A stretch of DNA of 64,000 nucleotides, taken from Streptomyces sp. NBC_00878. Its GTDB lineage: Bacteria; Actinomycetota; Actinomycetes; Streptomycetales; Streptomycetaceae. The notes under the pieces are model-generated. The model was not told the DNA's origin. It saw nothing but the letters and a program-made list of their open reading frames with translations, and made no database searches. The translations under genes and the position numbers were made by a program. The DNA is taken from positions 2,170,001-2,234,000 of the forward strand of contig NZ_JAPEOK010000001.1 in NCBI RefSeq assembly GCF_026341515.1, written 5' to 3'. Position 1 is the first letter of the stretch. Each line of letters opens with the position of its first letter. Positions 47,471 to 55,589 of the stretch are shown piece after piece.

Positions 47471-48025
47471 ATGAACGTGTCTGCCATCGGATCGGCGTGC
47501 GCGGTCTCGACCGAGGAACGGGCGCTGCGCGACCTGTACCTGGAACACGGCCCGGCGCTCTACTCGTACGTGATGCGCATGCTGGACGGGGACGCGCACC
47601 GTGCGGAGGACATCGTCCAGGAGACGCTGCTGCGCTGCTGGAAGAACAAGAACCTGACCGACGGCGAGGGGATGGCTGTACGCCCCTGGATGTTCCGGGT
47701 CGCCCGCAACCTCGTCATCGACGCGCACCGGACCCGGATGGCGCGCCCGCTGGAGATCGGCGGCACCGGCTGGCTGAGCGACATGTGCGCCGAGGTGGAC
47801 GACATCGAACGGATGCTGTCGTCCTTGGTGTTGCACGACGCCCTGCGGGTTCTGACGCCCGCGCACCGCGAGGCGCTGGAGGCGACCTTCTTCGCGGACC
47901 GCACCACCCAGCAGGCCGCGGAGGACCTGGGTATCCCGCGGGGCACCGTGAAGTCCCGGGTGTACTACGCCCTGCGCAGCCTGAAGCTGGCCCTGCGGGA
48001 GCGGGGCGTGGCGGTGGACTACTGA
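47471..48025 (+). CDS. ECF-family RNA polymerase sigma factor
   Basis: A 184-residue protein. Region 2 (LRDLYLEHGPALYSYVMRMLDGDAHRAEDIVQETLLRCW; RPWMFRVARNLVIDAHR) and region 4 (VLTPAHREALEATFF; TTQQAAEDLGIPRGTVKSRVYYALRSLKLAL) are complete. No dedicated anti-sigma gene lies next to it, though the minus-strand protein at 51176 has an anti-sigma-like part. It directly follows the secretion-linked genes on the same strand. Region 4 should read the -35 element, so it is the leading candidate for the ACAACGG-N16-GGTTCA promoters; no copy of the motif lies before its own gene. Its 3' end overlaps the convergent AfsR-like gene by seven bases. ATG 47471. Confidence 0.92.
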   Translation: MNVSAIGSACAVSTEERALRDLYLEHGPALYSYVMRMLDGDAHRAEDIVQETLLRCWKNKNLTDGEGMAVRPWMFRVARNLVIDAHRTRMARPLEIGGTGWLSDMCAEVDDIERMLSSLVLHDALRVLTPAHREALEATFFADRTTQQAAEDLGIPRGTVKSRVYYALRSLKLALRERGVAVDY

Positions 48026-50964
48026 TCGCGCTGGTCCCGCGCGAGGGAGTCCAGTTCGCGCAGTGCCCGCCGGACGTCGTCCGTCTCCGTGTGGCCGCCC
48101 TCCTCCAGCAGGGCGAGCGCCGCGGCCCAGGCCGCGCGGGCCGATCCGTGGTCGTGGGCGGCGCGGTGCGCGTCCCCGAGGTGTCGCAGGGTGTCGGCCT
48201 CCATGTAGCGGTTGTCGAGCTGCCGGTACAGTTCCACGGCCCGCTCGAAGTGCTCGACGGCCGGACCGTACTGGCCGAGGTGGTGGTGGGCGTAGCCGAC
48301 ACTGTCGAGTGCCGAGGCCTCGCCGTTGAGGTCGCCGACCTCCTGTTGCAGGGCGACCGCCTTCTCGCAGTACTCCAGCGCGTTCGCCGCGTCGCCGCGC
48401 AGGATGTACGTCCAGCCGACCTCGTTCAGGACACTGGCCTCGCCGCTGATGTGGCCGAGGGACCGGTACAACTCGGCGGCCTGCTCGTAGTGTTCGAGCG
48501 CGACGTCGTGCCGTCCCAGCCGGTTGGCCTGGAAGGCGAGGCCGCGGCGGGTGCGGGCCTGGCCGAAGGCGTCGCCGGTCTTGCGGAACAGTTCCAGCGC
48601 GCCGCCGAGCAGCCGCGACGCCTCGTCCGCGTGGTCGAAGCGGGTGTGGCAGAACCCCAGCCCGCGCAGGGAGTGCGCCTGGCCGACGGGGTCGCCGAGG
48701 TCCTGGGCCGCGCGCAGGGCGGCCTTGTTGATCTCCATCAGGTCGTGCCGGTATCCGAGGCGGTCGCAGAACAGGTCCAGGGCGTAGGCGGTGCGCCAGG
48801 CGTGGTCGGGGTAGCCGCGGTCGGCCGCGTGCTCGACGATCGCGCGCAGGACATGGCGCTCGGTGCGCAGCCAGGTCGTCGCCTGCTTGGCGTCGTTGAA
48901 CCGCAGCGGCCCGCTGCCCGTTCTGCTCGGTGGAACGGGCACGGTCTCGCGGAACGGGCCGAGGACGGCGGAGGCGTGATGGGCGGTGTGGAGGTAGTGG
49001 TCGTGCATCCTCAGCAGCGCGGCGTCCCGTTCGCTCGCGCTGTCGTGCCGGGTGGTGAGTTCGCAGCCGTAGGCGCGCAGCAGGTCGTGGAAGACGAACC
49101 GGCCGGGGGCGCGTTCGATGACGAGGCTGGCCCCGGTGAGTTCGGCCAGCAGGGCGCGGCCCTCCCGCGAGGGAACGCCGGCCAGCGCGGTGGCCGCGGC
49201 GGCGCTGATGTCGGGGCCGGGGTGCAGGGTGAGCCGGCGGAAGAGTCCGGCCGCCTCGGGCGACAGGGCGTGGTACGACCAGGAGAAGACGGCGCGGATG
49301 TCGGTGCCGGCGTCGTCGCCGACGGAGAACGCGTCGAGGCTGCCGTGGTCGTCCCGGAGTCCTTCGACGATGTCGGCGAGCCGGAAAGCGGGGTGGTGGG
49401 CGGCCCGGGCCGCGACGATGGCCAGGGCCAGCGGCAGCCGGGCGCACAGGTCGACGATCGCGTTCGCGGCCTCCGGTTCGGCGCCGACGCGGGCGGCGCC
49501 CAGCCGCCGGGTCAGCAGTTCCAGCGATTCCTCGGCGGTCAGCAGGTCGAGCGTGAGCAGTTGCGCGCCGTGTCCGGCGATCAGGCCGCTGAGCCGGCTG
49601 CGGCTGGTGACGATGACGAGGCTGCCGGGCGTGCCGGGCAGCAGCGGACGTACCTGTTCGGTGTCCCTGGCGTTGTCCAGCACGATCAGGACGCGCCGGT
49701 CGGCGAGGACGCTTCGGTAGAGAGCGGCCTGTGCGTCGAGACTTTCGGGGACGGACTGCGGGGCCACGCCGAGGGCGTCGAGGAACATCTCGATCGCGTC
49801 CCCGGGTGCCAGCCAGGAGCCTGCGGGGTCGAAGCCGCGGAGGTTGACGTAGAGGCAGCCGTCGGGGAAGCGGTGGGCGATGCGGTGGGCCCAGTGCACG
49901 GCGATGGTGGTCTTGCCGGTTCCGGCCATGCCGTCGACGACGCCGATGACCGCCGTGTCGGGAGGGCCGTCGCCGTCGGGCAACAGATCCTTGGCGCAGT
50001 GGAGTTGGGCGCGGCGACCGGCGAAGAGGGGCGGATCGGCGGGGAGTTGGAAGGGGCGTACGGCTCCGGTGCCGCGGACCGGAGCCGGATTGTCTGGTTC
50101 CGGCCGGGGTTCGGGGCCGGAACCGGCCGGTGCGGCTCTGCCGCCCACCGGGCCACCGGCCGGGCCGCTCGGCGTCGGCCGGCCGAGCGCGGGGTCACCG
50201 GCCAGGATCCGTTCGTGCACGGCACGCAGGGACGGGCCCGGTTCGATGCCCAGTTCCTCGACCAGGATTCGGCGGGTCCGTGTGTAGACCGCCAGTGCCT
50301 CGGCCTGCCGCCCGCACCGGTACAGGGCGATCAGCAGCAGTTCGCTCATGGCCTCGCGCAGCGGATGCGCGTCACGCAGTGTCAGCAGTTCCGGCACCAG
50401 CGCTTCGTGCCGGCCCACCTCCAGTTCGATGCGCAGCGCCAACTCCAGGGCGCTCAGCCGCCGTTCGGCCAGATCGTCGCGCGCGGCCTCGGCGTACGGG
50501 CCGGGTACTCCGGCCAGGGCCGTGCCCTCCCCGGCGGCCAGCACGGTGCGCAGCAACCGGACCGCGGACTGGCCGTCGCCGGTGGCCCGGCGGCGCTCGG
50601 CCTGTGCCACCGCCTCGCCGAAGTCGTCCAGGTCGCTGGAGAGCGTGCCGGTGCGCAGGGCGTATCCGTCTCCGATGGACACCAGAAGATCGGAGGGCTG
50701 CCCCGACGGCCGCTCGGGTTCCAGCAGCTTGCGGAGGCGGGAGATGTACGTGCGCAGCACCGGGACCGCGCCCTCCGGCGGCTGCGCGCCCCAGATTCCG
50801 TCGACGAAATCGGCCACGCCGACCGCCTGTCCCCGGCGCAGCAGCAGCATCGCGAGCACGGCTCGCTGCTGCGGTGAGCCCAGCTCCAGTTCGTCCGTGC
50901 CCCGCCAGGCGCGCAACGGGCCGAGCAGGGAGAACCGGAGAGCGGCCATTCCACTTGTTTCCAC
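48019..50964 (-). CDS. second AfsR/SARP-family regulator with NB-ARC and TPR domains
   Basis: A 981-residue protein of the same design as the 21144 product. An OmpR-type DNA-binding domain begins RFSLLGPLRAWRGTDELELGSPQQRAVLAML. The activation domain runs to about 240. The NB-ARC ATPase has P-loop GMAGTGKTTIAVHWAHRI near 345 and RVLIVLDNARDTEQV. TPR repeats fill about 760-970 (LGHISGEASVLNEVGWTYIL; AVEHFERAVELYRQLDNRYMEADTLRHLGDAHRAA). The two proteins are close paralogues and bracket the secretion region. The GTG at 50964 has no ribosome site but follows TACTGT by eight bases, so it may be leaderless; ATG 50949 is the alternative. Confidence 0.9.
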   Translation of the reverse strand: METSGMAALRFSLLGPLRAWRGTDELELGSPQQRAVLAMLLLRRGQAVGVADFVDGIWGAQPPEGAVPVLRTYISRLRKLLEPERPSGQPSDLLVSIGDGYALRTGTLSSDLDDFGEAVAQAERRRATGDGQSAVRLLRTVLAAGEGTALAGVPGPYAEAARDDLAERRLSALELALRIELEVGRHEALVPELLTLRDAHPLREAMSELLLIALYRCGRQAEALAVYTRTRRILVEELGIEPGPSLRAVHERILAGDPALGRPTPSGPAGGPVGGRAAPAGSGPEPRPEPDNPAPVRGTGAVRPFQLPADPPLFAGRRAQLHCAKDLLPDGDGPPDTAVIGVVDGMAGTGKTTIAVHWAHRIAHRFPDGCLYVNLRGFDPAGSWLAPGDAIEMFLDALGVAPQSVPESLDAQAALYRSVLADRRVLIVLDNARDTEQVRPLLPGTPGSLVIVTSRSRLSGLIAGHGAQLLTLDLLTAEESLELLTRRLGAARVGAEPEAANAIVDLCARLPLALAIVAARAAHHPAFRLADIVEGLRDDHGSLDAFSVGDDAGTDIRAVFSWSYHALSPEAAGLFRRLTLHPGPDISAAAATALAGVPSREGRALLAELTGASLVIERAPGRFVFHDLLRAYGCELTTRHDSASERDAALLRMHDHYLHTAHHASAVLGPFRETVPVPPSRTGSGPLRFNDAKQATTWLRTERHVLRAIVEHAADRGYPDHAWRTAYALDLFCDRLGYRHDLMEINKAALRAAQDLGDPVGQAHSLRGLGFCHTRFDHADEASRLLGGALELFRKTGDAFGQARTRRGLAFQANRLGRHDVALEHYEQAAELYRSLGHISGEASVLNEVGWTYILRGDAANALEYCEKAVALQQEVGDLNGEASALDSVGYAHHHLGQYGPAVEHFERAVELYRQLDNRYMEADTLRHLGDAHRAAHDHGSARAAWAAALALLEEGGHTETDDVRRALRELDSLARDQRDQ

Positions 50965-50972
50965 GGTTCCGG

Positions 50973-50978
50973 ACAGTA
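50973..50978 (-). promoter_or_regulatory. -10-like TACTGT just before the second AfsR-like gene
   Basis: On the minus strand TACTGT is followed by CCGGAACC and GTG 50964. The arrangement mirrors that at 21131-21144. The rest of 50965-51175 shows no gene. Confidence 0.4.
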
Positions 50979-51175
50979 GCGGCCGAATATTTGAACGCCG
51001 GATCGAAGAAATGTTTCCGGCCAGACGTTCTCGGCGAAGTTACGTTCCGGAAATCCGGGCCCTCGCATCGGACAGGATTCGGACAGGATCCAGCCCGTTC
51101 CGCCGCCCGAGCCCTGCCCGGCCGCGGCCGAACCGGAACCGGGCCAAGGCCCGACCCGGTCCGACCGGACGCGGC

Positions 51176-52720
51176 TCAGCTGTGCGTACAGCTCCGACCA
51201 TTCAGCGTGAAATTGTCCGGCGCCGCGTTGCCGTTGCCGGCATCCCACGAGCCGATGAAGCCCACCGCGAACGACCCGCCCGCGGCGACCGCCTTGTTGT
51301 AGTCGGCGGCGTTCGCGGTCACCCGTGCGCCGACCTGGTCGAACTTCCCGTCCCACATCTGGGTCACCCGCTGGCCGTCGGGGAAGGTCCAGCTGACGCT
51401 CCAACTACTCAGTGCGTAGTCGGACTTGACGGTGACGGTGGCCTGGAAGCCGTTGGGCCACTCGCCCGACAGCTCGTACCGGGCGTGGCAGACGGCGGGT
51501 TCGCTGGGGTTCGGGTCGACGTCACCCTGCCCGGGCGCGGACGTGGCCGTGGACGTGGAGTCTCCCTGCGGCTCCTTGTCCGACGCGGAGCCCGTACCGG
51601 CGTTGACACCGGTACCCCTACCGGTACCGGCGTCCGACCCGGTTCCCCGCGGGGACGAGGTGGCCGACGGGGTCGAACCGTCCGCCGGTCCCGACGGCAC
51701 GGGATCGAACGAGGGGTCCATCTCCCCCACGGGCTCGCGCCCCGCCGTCCCTTCCAGGGTGCCGGAACCGTCGCCCGTGCCGAACGGCACCAGCGTGACC
51801 GCCAGTGCCAGCAGCGAGACACCGGCGGCGGCGACGAGCAGCCCGGCCCGTCCGATCCGGGCCCGGCGTCCTTCCGCCGTGTCACCTTCGTGCCCGTCGA
51901 GGTCGTCGGCCACGCCGCGGCTGAGCCCCGACTCGACGGCCCTGCGCCGCCGTTCGAGATAGGCGAGCCCGCCCCAGCCGATCACTCCGCCCGCGAGCGC
52001 GGCGGGCAGTCCTCCGCCGCCGAGCCGCAGACAGGCGGCGGCCTCCGCGCACTCGACGCAGCGCGCGAGGTGCCACGACAGGTCGTCCGGTACGTCGGCG
52101 GCGGGTGAGCGGGTGACCGCGTCGAGGAGCCGGGCGTAGCTGCGGCACTCCTCGGAGAGCGGTGTGTCGATGTGATTGCGGTGGCAGCGGTCGCGGAACA
52201 CCCCGCGCACCTGGTGCAGTTCCTCGGCCGCGCCTTGCGGGTCGAGGCCGAGCCGACGGGCCACGGCGGTGGCCGGCAGTGCCTCGACCTCGGCCAGCCA
52301 CAGCAGCGCGGCATCCGGTTCCTGCATGTCCCGCAGCCCGCGCAGGGCGAGCGGCCGGTACAGGGGCGGCCCCGAAAAGCGGGCGGCCTTCTCGGAGTTG
52401 AGCCACAGTCGAAGCTCGGGGTCGAGGCGATCGCCCAGGCCCCTCGCTTCCCACATGGCGGTCGTCTGGCGAACGGCGGTCAGGAGCAGGGGTATTCGGG
52501 GCAGCCGGGGTGTGCGGGCCCGGCGCCCGTAGCTCTTGACGTCATAGTCGGCCTCCGCGGCACGCGCTTCGCGTATACCGAGCGAGAACGCCTCGGAGGC
52601 CAGTTGGCGGGCATGGGCAGATGCGCCGGTACAGAGCTCGGCATACGAAAGGACCGCGTCCCAGCACTCCGAGAACAGTGTTGCCTCGGCGGCGTCCTGA
52701 GGGGTCGGCAGGTCTGGCAT
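51176..52720 (-). CDS. sigma/anti-sigma-like membrane protein with extracellular cellulose-binding module
   Basis: A 514-residue protein. Residues 1-175 resemble a degenerate ECF sigma factor (ATLFSECWDAVLSYAELCTGASAHARQLASEAF; LLWLAEVEALPATAVARRLGLDPQGAAEELHQVRG). A zinc-finger anti-sigma-type motif follows near 215-225 (WHLARCVECAEAAA), then a membrane helix near 287-311 (AGLLVAAAGVSLLALAVTLVPFG). A Gly/Thr/Ser linker leads to a family 2 carbohydrate-binding module at about 413-514 (CHARYELSGEWPNGFQATVTV; FVGFIGSWDAGNGNAAPDNFTLNG-like end). It may detect polysaccharide outside and control a sigma factor inside. ATG 52720 is used; starts at 52741 or 52747 are possible. Confidence 0.8.
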   Translation of the reverse strand: MPDLPTPQDAAEATLFSECWDAVLSYAELCTGASAHARQLASEAFSLGIREARAAEADYDVKSYGRRARTPRLPRIPLLLTAVRQTTAMWEARGLGDRLDPELRLWLNSEKAARFSGPPLYRPLALRGLRDMQEPDAALLWLAEVEALPATAVARRLGLDPQGAAEELHQVRGVFRDRCHRNHIDTPLSEECRSYARLLDAVTRSPAADVPDDLSWHLARCVECAEAAACLRLGGGGLPAALAGGVIGWGGLAYLERRRRAVESGLSRGVADDLDGHEGDTAEGRRARIGRAGLLVAAAGVSLLALAVTLVPFGTGDGSGTLEGTAGREPVGEMDPSFDPVPSGPADGSTPSATSSPRGTGSDAGTGRGTGVNAGTGSASDKEPQGDSTSTATSAPGQGDVDPNPSEPAVCHARYELSGEWPNGFQATVTVKSDYALSSWSVSWTFPDGQRVTQMWDGKFDQVGARVTANAADYNKAVAAGGSFAVGFIGSWDAGNGNAAPDNFTLNGRSCTHS

Positions 52721-52796
52721 GGGTGGGGACTTCACCTGCATCCACAAGTGGGGTCAACTCACCTGGCGAATCCGGGAGTTGGAAGGGGACGTCTCG

Positions 52797-52824
52797 CGAC
52801 AGGAGCAGAGTTTTTCACGGTTCC
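52797..52824 (-). promoter_or_regulatory. possible ECF-type promoter for the CBM2-bearing gene
   Basis: On the minus strand GGAACC (52824-52819) is followed about 16 bases later by TGTCG. This resembles ordinary ECF promoters (GGAAC / GTC) and differs from the ACAACGG motif. It points to the gene starting at 52720. The region 52825-53027 is otherwise empty. Confidence 0.3.
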
Positions 52825-53027
52825 TGCACAACTGACAAGCGGCACCCGCACATCCGGTTACCGCGGGTCGCAAGTCCCACTGGACCCTTCGGCCTCAGCT
52901 GTGCCTCGGCACTACGTCGGTCGTACGTCAGTTGTACGTACCCGCAGCCCCAAATGACTCAACCGACTTCCCCTGGAAAACCATCTTCCCCTGGAGCTGC
53001 CGTACGCCCTCACCCGCCCCCCTTCCC

Positions 53028-54410
53028 TCAGAGCGCGGGCACCTCTTCCGCTGCCTCTCCCGGCGCCTCTCCCGCCACCTCGTTCGCGGGCAGGCTGTCC
53101 ATGAACGAGCTCACCGAGAAGACCGCGTTGCCCGGCCCGGGCGGGCCGTATCCGGGCGGCGAGGAGAGCCCGAAGTCGTCCATCGTGGCGCGGTAGGCCT
53201 CCAGCAGCCGGATGTGGTACTCCAGCGGCGCGCCCTGCGGATTGGCCTTGCCCAGCGGTGTCGTCGGCTCCGGGCACCAGGTGGTGAACCGGGGCGTGAT
53301 GCCGTGCGACATGAAGAACCGCAGCCCCTCCGTCGTGGACGCGATCGCCTCGTCGACCGTCGTGAAGCCGGAGGGCTCGGCCATCTCCACGCCCGCGACG
53401 AAGTTGGGGATGACATTGCGCGCGCCGAAGACCTCCGTGGAGTCGAGGATCCGCTTGTGCCACTCGTCGCGGCCGACGTAGCGCTCCTTGCCGGGGCAGT
53501 ACAGCTCGAAGAGACGGCGGTCCCACACCTCGTAGTTGGGGTGGTAGATCTGCACGCCGTAGTCCTTGAACCGCTGTACGTCGTCGCGTGGCAGCGCCTG
53601 GGCGACGACCTTGCCGATCCACCGTCCCGGGAAGTGCTCCTCGATGGCCTTGGCGTACATCCCGTAGAAGTCGGCCTCGTCGCGGCCCTGGAGCTTGGAG
53701 GTGATCGCGCCGCCGGTCAGCGTGTACGCGGTGGACGTCTTCGCCGTGTCGTACCGGTCGATGATCTCCAGCGCTTCGAGGACCTCGTCGACGTCCTTCA
53801 CACCGGTGTACGGCCGGCCCGCCGCCTTGTGCTGGCGCCAGTTGTGGTTGATGTCGCAGTACTGGCACTCCTCCTTGGCGCCGAAGTACTGGCAGACGCG
53901 GAAGACGGTGAGGTAGATGAGGTAGCCCCACTGGATCGTCGGGGCCACCTCCATCACGGACTTCCCGTTGGAGAGGGTGTGCCGGTAGTACTCCGGCATC
54001 GGCGGCACTCCGACGTCCGAGATCCGCTTCCCGTCGAGGTAGAGCCCGAGCACCCCGTCCTCGCCGGCGGCCACGCGGTACGGCGACGACGGGTTGACCC
54101 GTACGGACACCACGGTCCGGCGCAGGTCGTACGGGCCGCCGGTGAGGATGATCTCCTCCGGCGGGCGGCGCAGCGCGGCCTCGCCCAGCTCGGGCAGGGT
54201 GCCGTGGTCGAAGGAGAAGATGAAGTACGACTTCGGCTTCACCTCACCCCCCTCGTTGTCACTGAGCGCGGACGGGTCGAAGGCCACACCGCCGCGCAGC
54301 AGGTCCTCTTTGAAGACGGCCTCCCGCGGCACATGCGGAAAGCGCTCCATCAGATCCTCGACCAGCGCGGTCCGGCTGCCCATCCCGTACTCCTCGCTCC
54401 CGGCTGCCAT
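53028..54410 (-). CDS. radical SAM protein with non-standard cysteine spacing
   Basis: A 460-residue soluble protein. The likely 4Fe-4S site near 173-186 reads VCQYFGAKEECQYCDIN, that is Cys-x8-Cys-x2-Cys, not the usual Cys-x3-Cys-x2-Cys. Barrel-like strands follow (TAYTLTGGAITSKL, GKVVAQALPRDD, YGVQIYHPNYEVWD, RNVIPNFVAGVEMAEPSGFTT, GITPRFTTWCPEPTTPLG), consistent with a radical SAM TIM barrel. The N-terminal 170 residues are an extra beta-rich domain. The reaction cannot be inferred. ATG 54410 follows GAGGAG. It stands alone; the next minus-strand gene upstream (LacI type) ends in a terminator. Confidence 0.8.
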   Translation of the reverse strand: MAAGSEEYGMGSRTALVEDLMERFPHVPREAVFKEDLLRGGVAFDPSALSDNEGGEVKPKSYFIFSFDHGTLPELGEAALRRPPEEIILTGGPYDLRRTVVSVRVNPSSPYRVAAGEDGVLGLYLDGKRISDVGVPPMPEYYRHTLSNGKSVMEVAPTIQWGYLIYLTVFRVCQYFGAKEECQYCDINHNWRQHKAAGRPYTGVKDVDEVLEALEIIDRYDTAKTSTAYTLTGGAITSKLQGRDEADFYGMYAKAIEEHFPGRWIGKVVAQALPRDDVQRFKDYGVQIYHPNYEVWDRRLFELYCPGKERYVGRDEWHKRILDSTEVFGARNVIPNFVAGVEMAEPSGFTTVDEAIASTTEGLRFFMSHGITPRFTTWCPEPTTPLGKANPQGAPLEYHIRLLEAYRATMDDFGLSSPPGYGPPGPGNAVFSVSSFMDSLPANEVAGEAPGEAAEEVPAL

Positions 54411-54477
54411 GCTCGACTCCTCACGGTATGCCCCTCCTCCCTGGCCTGCCGTGCCGGGTCCCCTTCCGGGAAGCTCA

Positions 54478-54511
54478 GACCGACCGGCCACCCCCCATTT
54501 GCCGGTCGGTC
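54478..54511 (-). terminator. 11-bp stem-loop after the LacI-type gene
   Basis: GACCGACCGGC (54478-54488) pairs with GCCGGTCGGTC (54501-54511), loop 12 bases. It abuts the stop codon at 54512. Confidence 0.8.
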
Positions 54512-55555
54512 TCAGTGCCCCGGTCGCCGCGTCGAATCCCGCAGGACGATGTGGGTGCCGAGCACCAGATGCTGGCTACCGGGGAGCTCGTCGCGGTGCA
54601 GGGCCAGCCGGACGGCCGCGCGGCCCAGCTCCTCGTGCGGGACGTTGACGGTGGTGAGGGCCGGGAAGAGGTCCAGGGCCAGCGGCACGTCGTCATAGCC
54701 GGCCACGGACACCTCGTCGGGGACGCTCACGCGCGCTTCGCGCAGCGCCTGCAGCGCGCCCGCCGCGACCATGTCGGTGGCCGCGAACAGTGCCGTGAAC
54801 CGGGCACCGGACGCGAGGAGCTCGCGGGCACCCTGATATCCGTGCGAGCGGCTGAACGTACCGTCCAGGATCAGGTCCGGGTCCGGGGCGAGCCCGAGCA
54901 GTTCGTGGGCGCGCCGGAAGCCGCTGAGGCGCTGGCCGCTGGTGGACAGGCCGGGCACCCGGCCGAGGTAGGCGACGCGCTGGTGGCCCGAGGTGAGCAG
55001 ATGAGTGGTCATCGCGAAGGCGCCGCCCTCGTTGTCGTACTCGACGACCGTGGCGGGCACGCCCGGGCCGAGCGGCGGCCTGCCGACGAGCACGAGCCGT
55101 GAACCCACCCGGTCCAGGGCGTGCGCGAAGTGCGTCATACGGTCCTGGTAGGCCTTGTCCTCCCAGGCACCGCCGACGACGATCACGGCGTCGGCGCGCT
55201 GTTCGCGCATGGTCTCGACGACGGCGAGGACGCGCTGCGGATCGCCGTGCGTGGTGCACAGCATGCAGAGCCTGCCCTCGGCGGACGCCTGCTCCTCCAC
55301 ACCGCGTGCGATGTGGGCGTAGAAGGGGCCGGTGACGTCGTCGACGACGAACGCCACCGTCTTGTTGGTGGAGCCGCCGAGCGCGCGGGCGTGCGCGTTG
55401 ACCACGTAGTCGAGCTCGCGCATCGCCTTGAGCACGCGGGTACGGGTGCTCGCGGCGACCGGGTAGGTGCCGCCAAGGACCCGGGAGACGGTTGAGGCGG
55501 AGACACCGGCCCGCGCGGCCACGTCCCGGACCGTGGAGGCGTCCTTGCCCGTCAA
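54512..55555 (-). CDS. LacI-family transcriptional regulator
   Basis: A 347-residue protein. The N-terminal helix-turn-helix and hinge read VRDVAARAGVSASTVSRVLGGTYPVAASTRTRVLKAMRELDY. A periplasmic-binding-protein-like sugar domain follows (KTVAFVVDDVTGPFYAHIARGVEE; LTSGHQRVAYLGR; FTALFAATDMVAAGAL; VSVAGYDDVPLAL). It probably represses nearby sugar genes until its ligand appears. It uses a TTG start at 55555. An AACCGG-centred element at 56647-56658, between the dehydrogenase and oxidase genes, could be a site for it. Confidence 0.93.
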   Translation of the reverse strand: MTGKDASTVRDVAARAGVSASTVSRVLGGTYPVAASTRTRVLKAMRELDYVVNAHARALGGSTNKTVAFVVDDVTGPFYAHIARGVEEQASAEGRLCMLCTTHGDPQRVLAVVETMREQRADAVIVVGGAWEDKAYQDRMTHFAHALDRVGSRLVLVGRPPLGPGVPATVVEYDNEGGAFAMTTHLLTSGHQRVAYLGRVPGLSTSGQRLSGFRRAHELLGLAPDPDLILDGTFSRSHGYQGARELLASGARFTALFAATDMVAAGALQALREARVSVPDEVSVAGYDDVPLALDLFPALTTVNVPHEELGRAAVRLALHRDELPGSQHLVLGTHIVLRDSTRRPGH

Positions 55556-55589
55556 GGGTTCACCGGCCAGGGCGCGAGCGGGCTCGGTG

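Noticed and set aside
47467..50877. A 1136-codon plus-strand open frame
   Set aside because: It is antisense to the second AfsR-like gene and overlaps the ECF sigma gene in another frame. The product has no family features.
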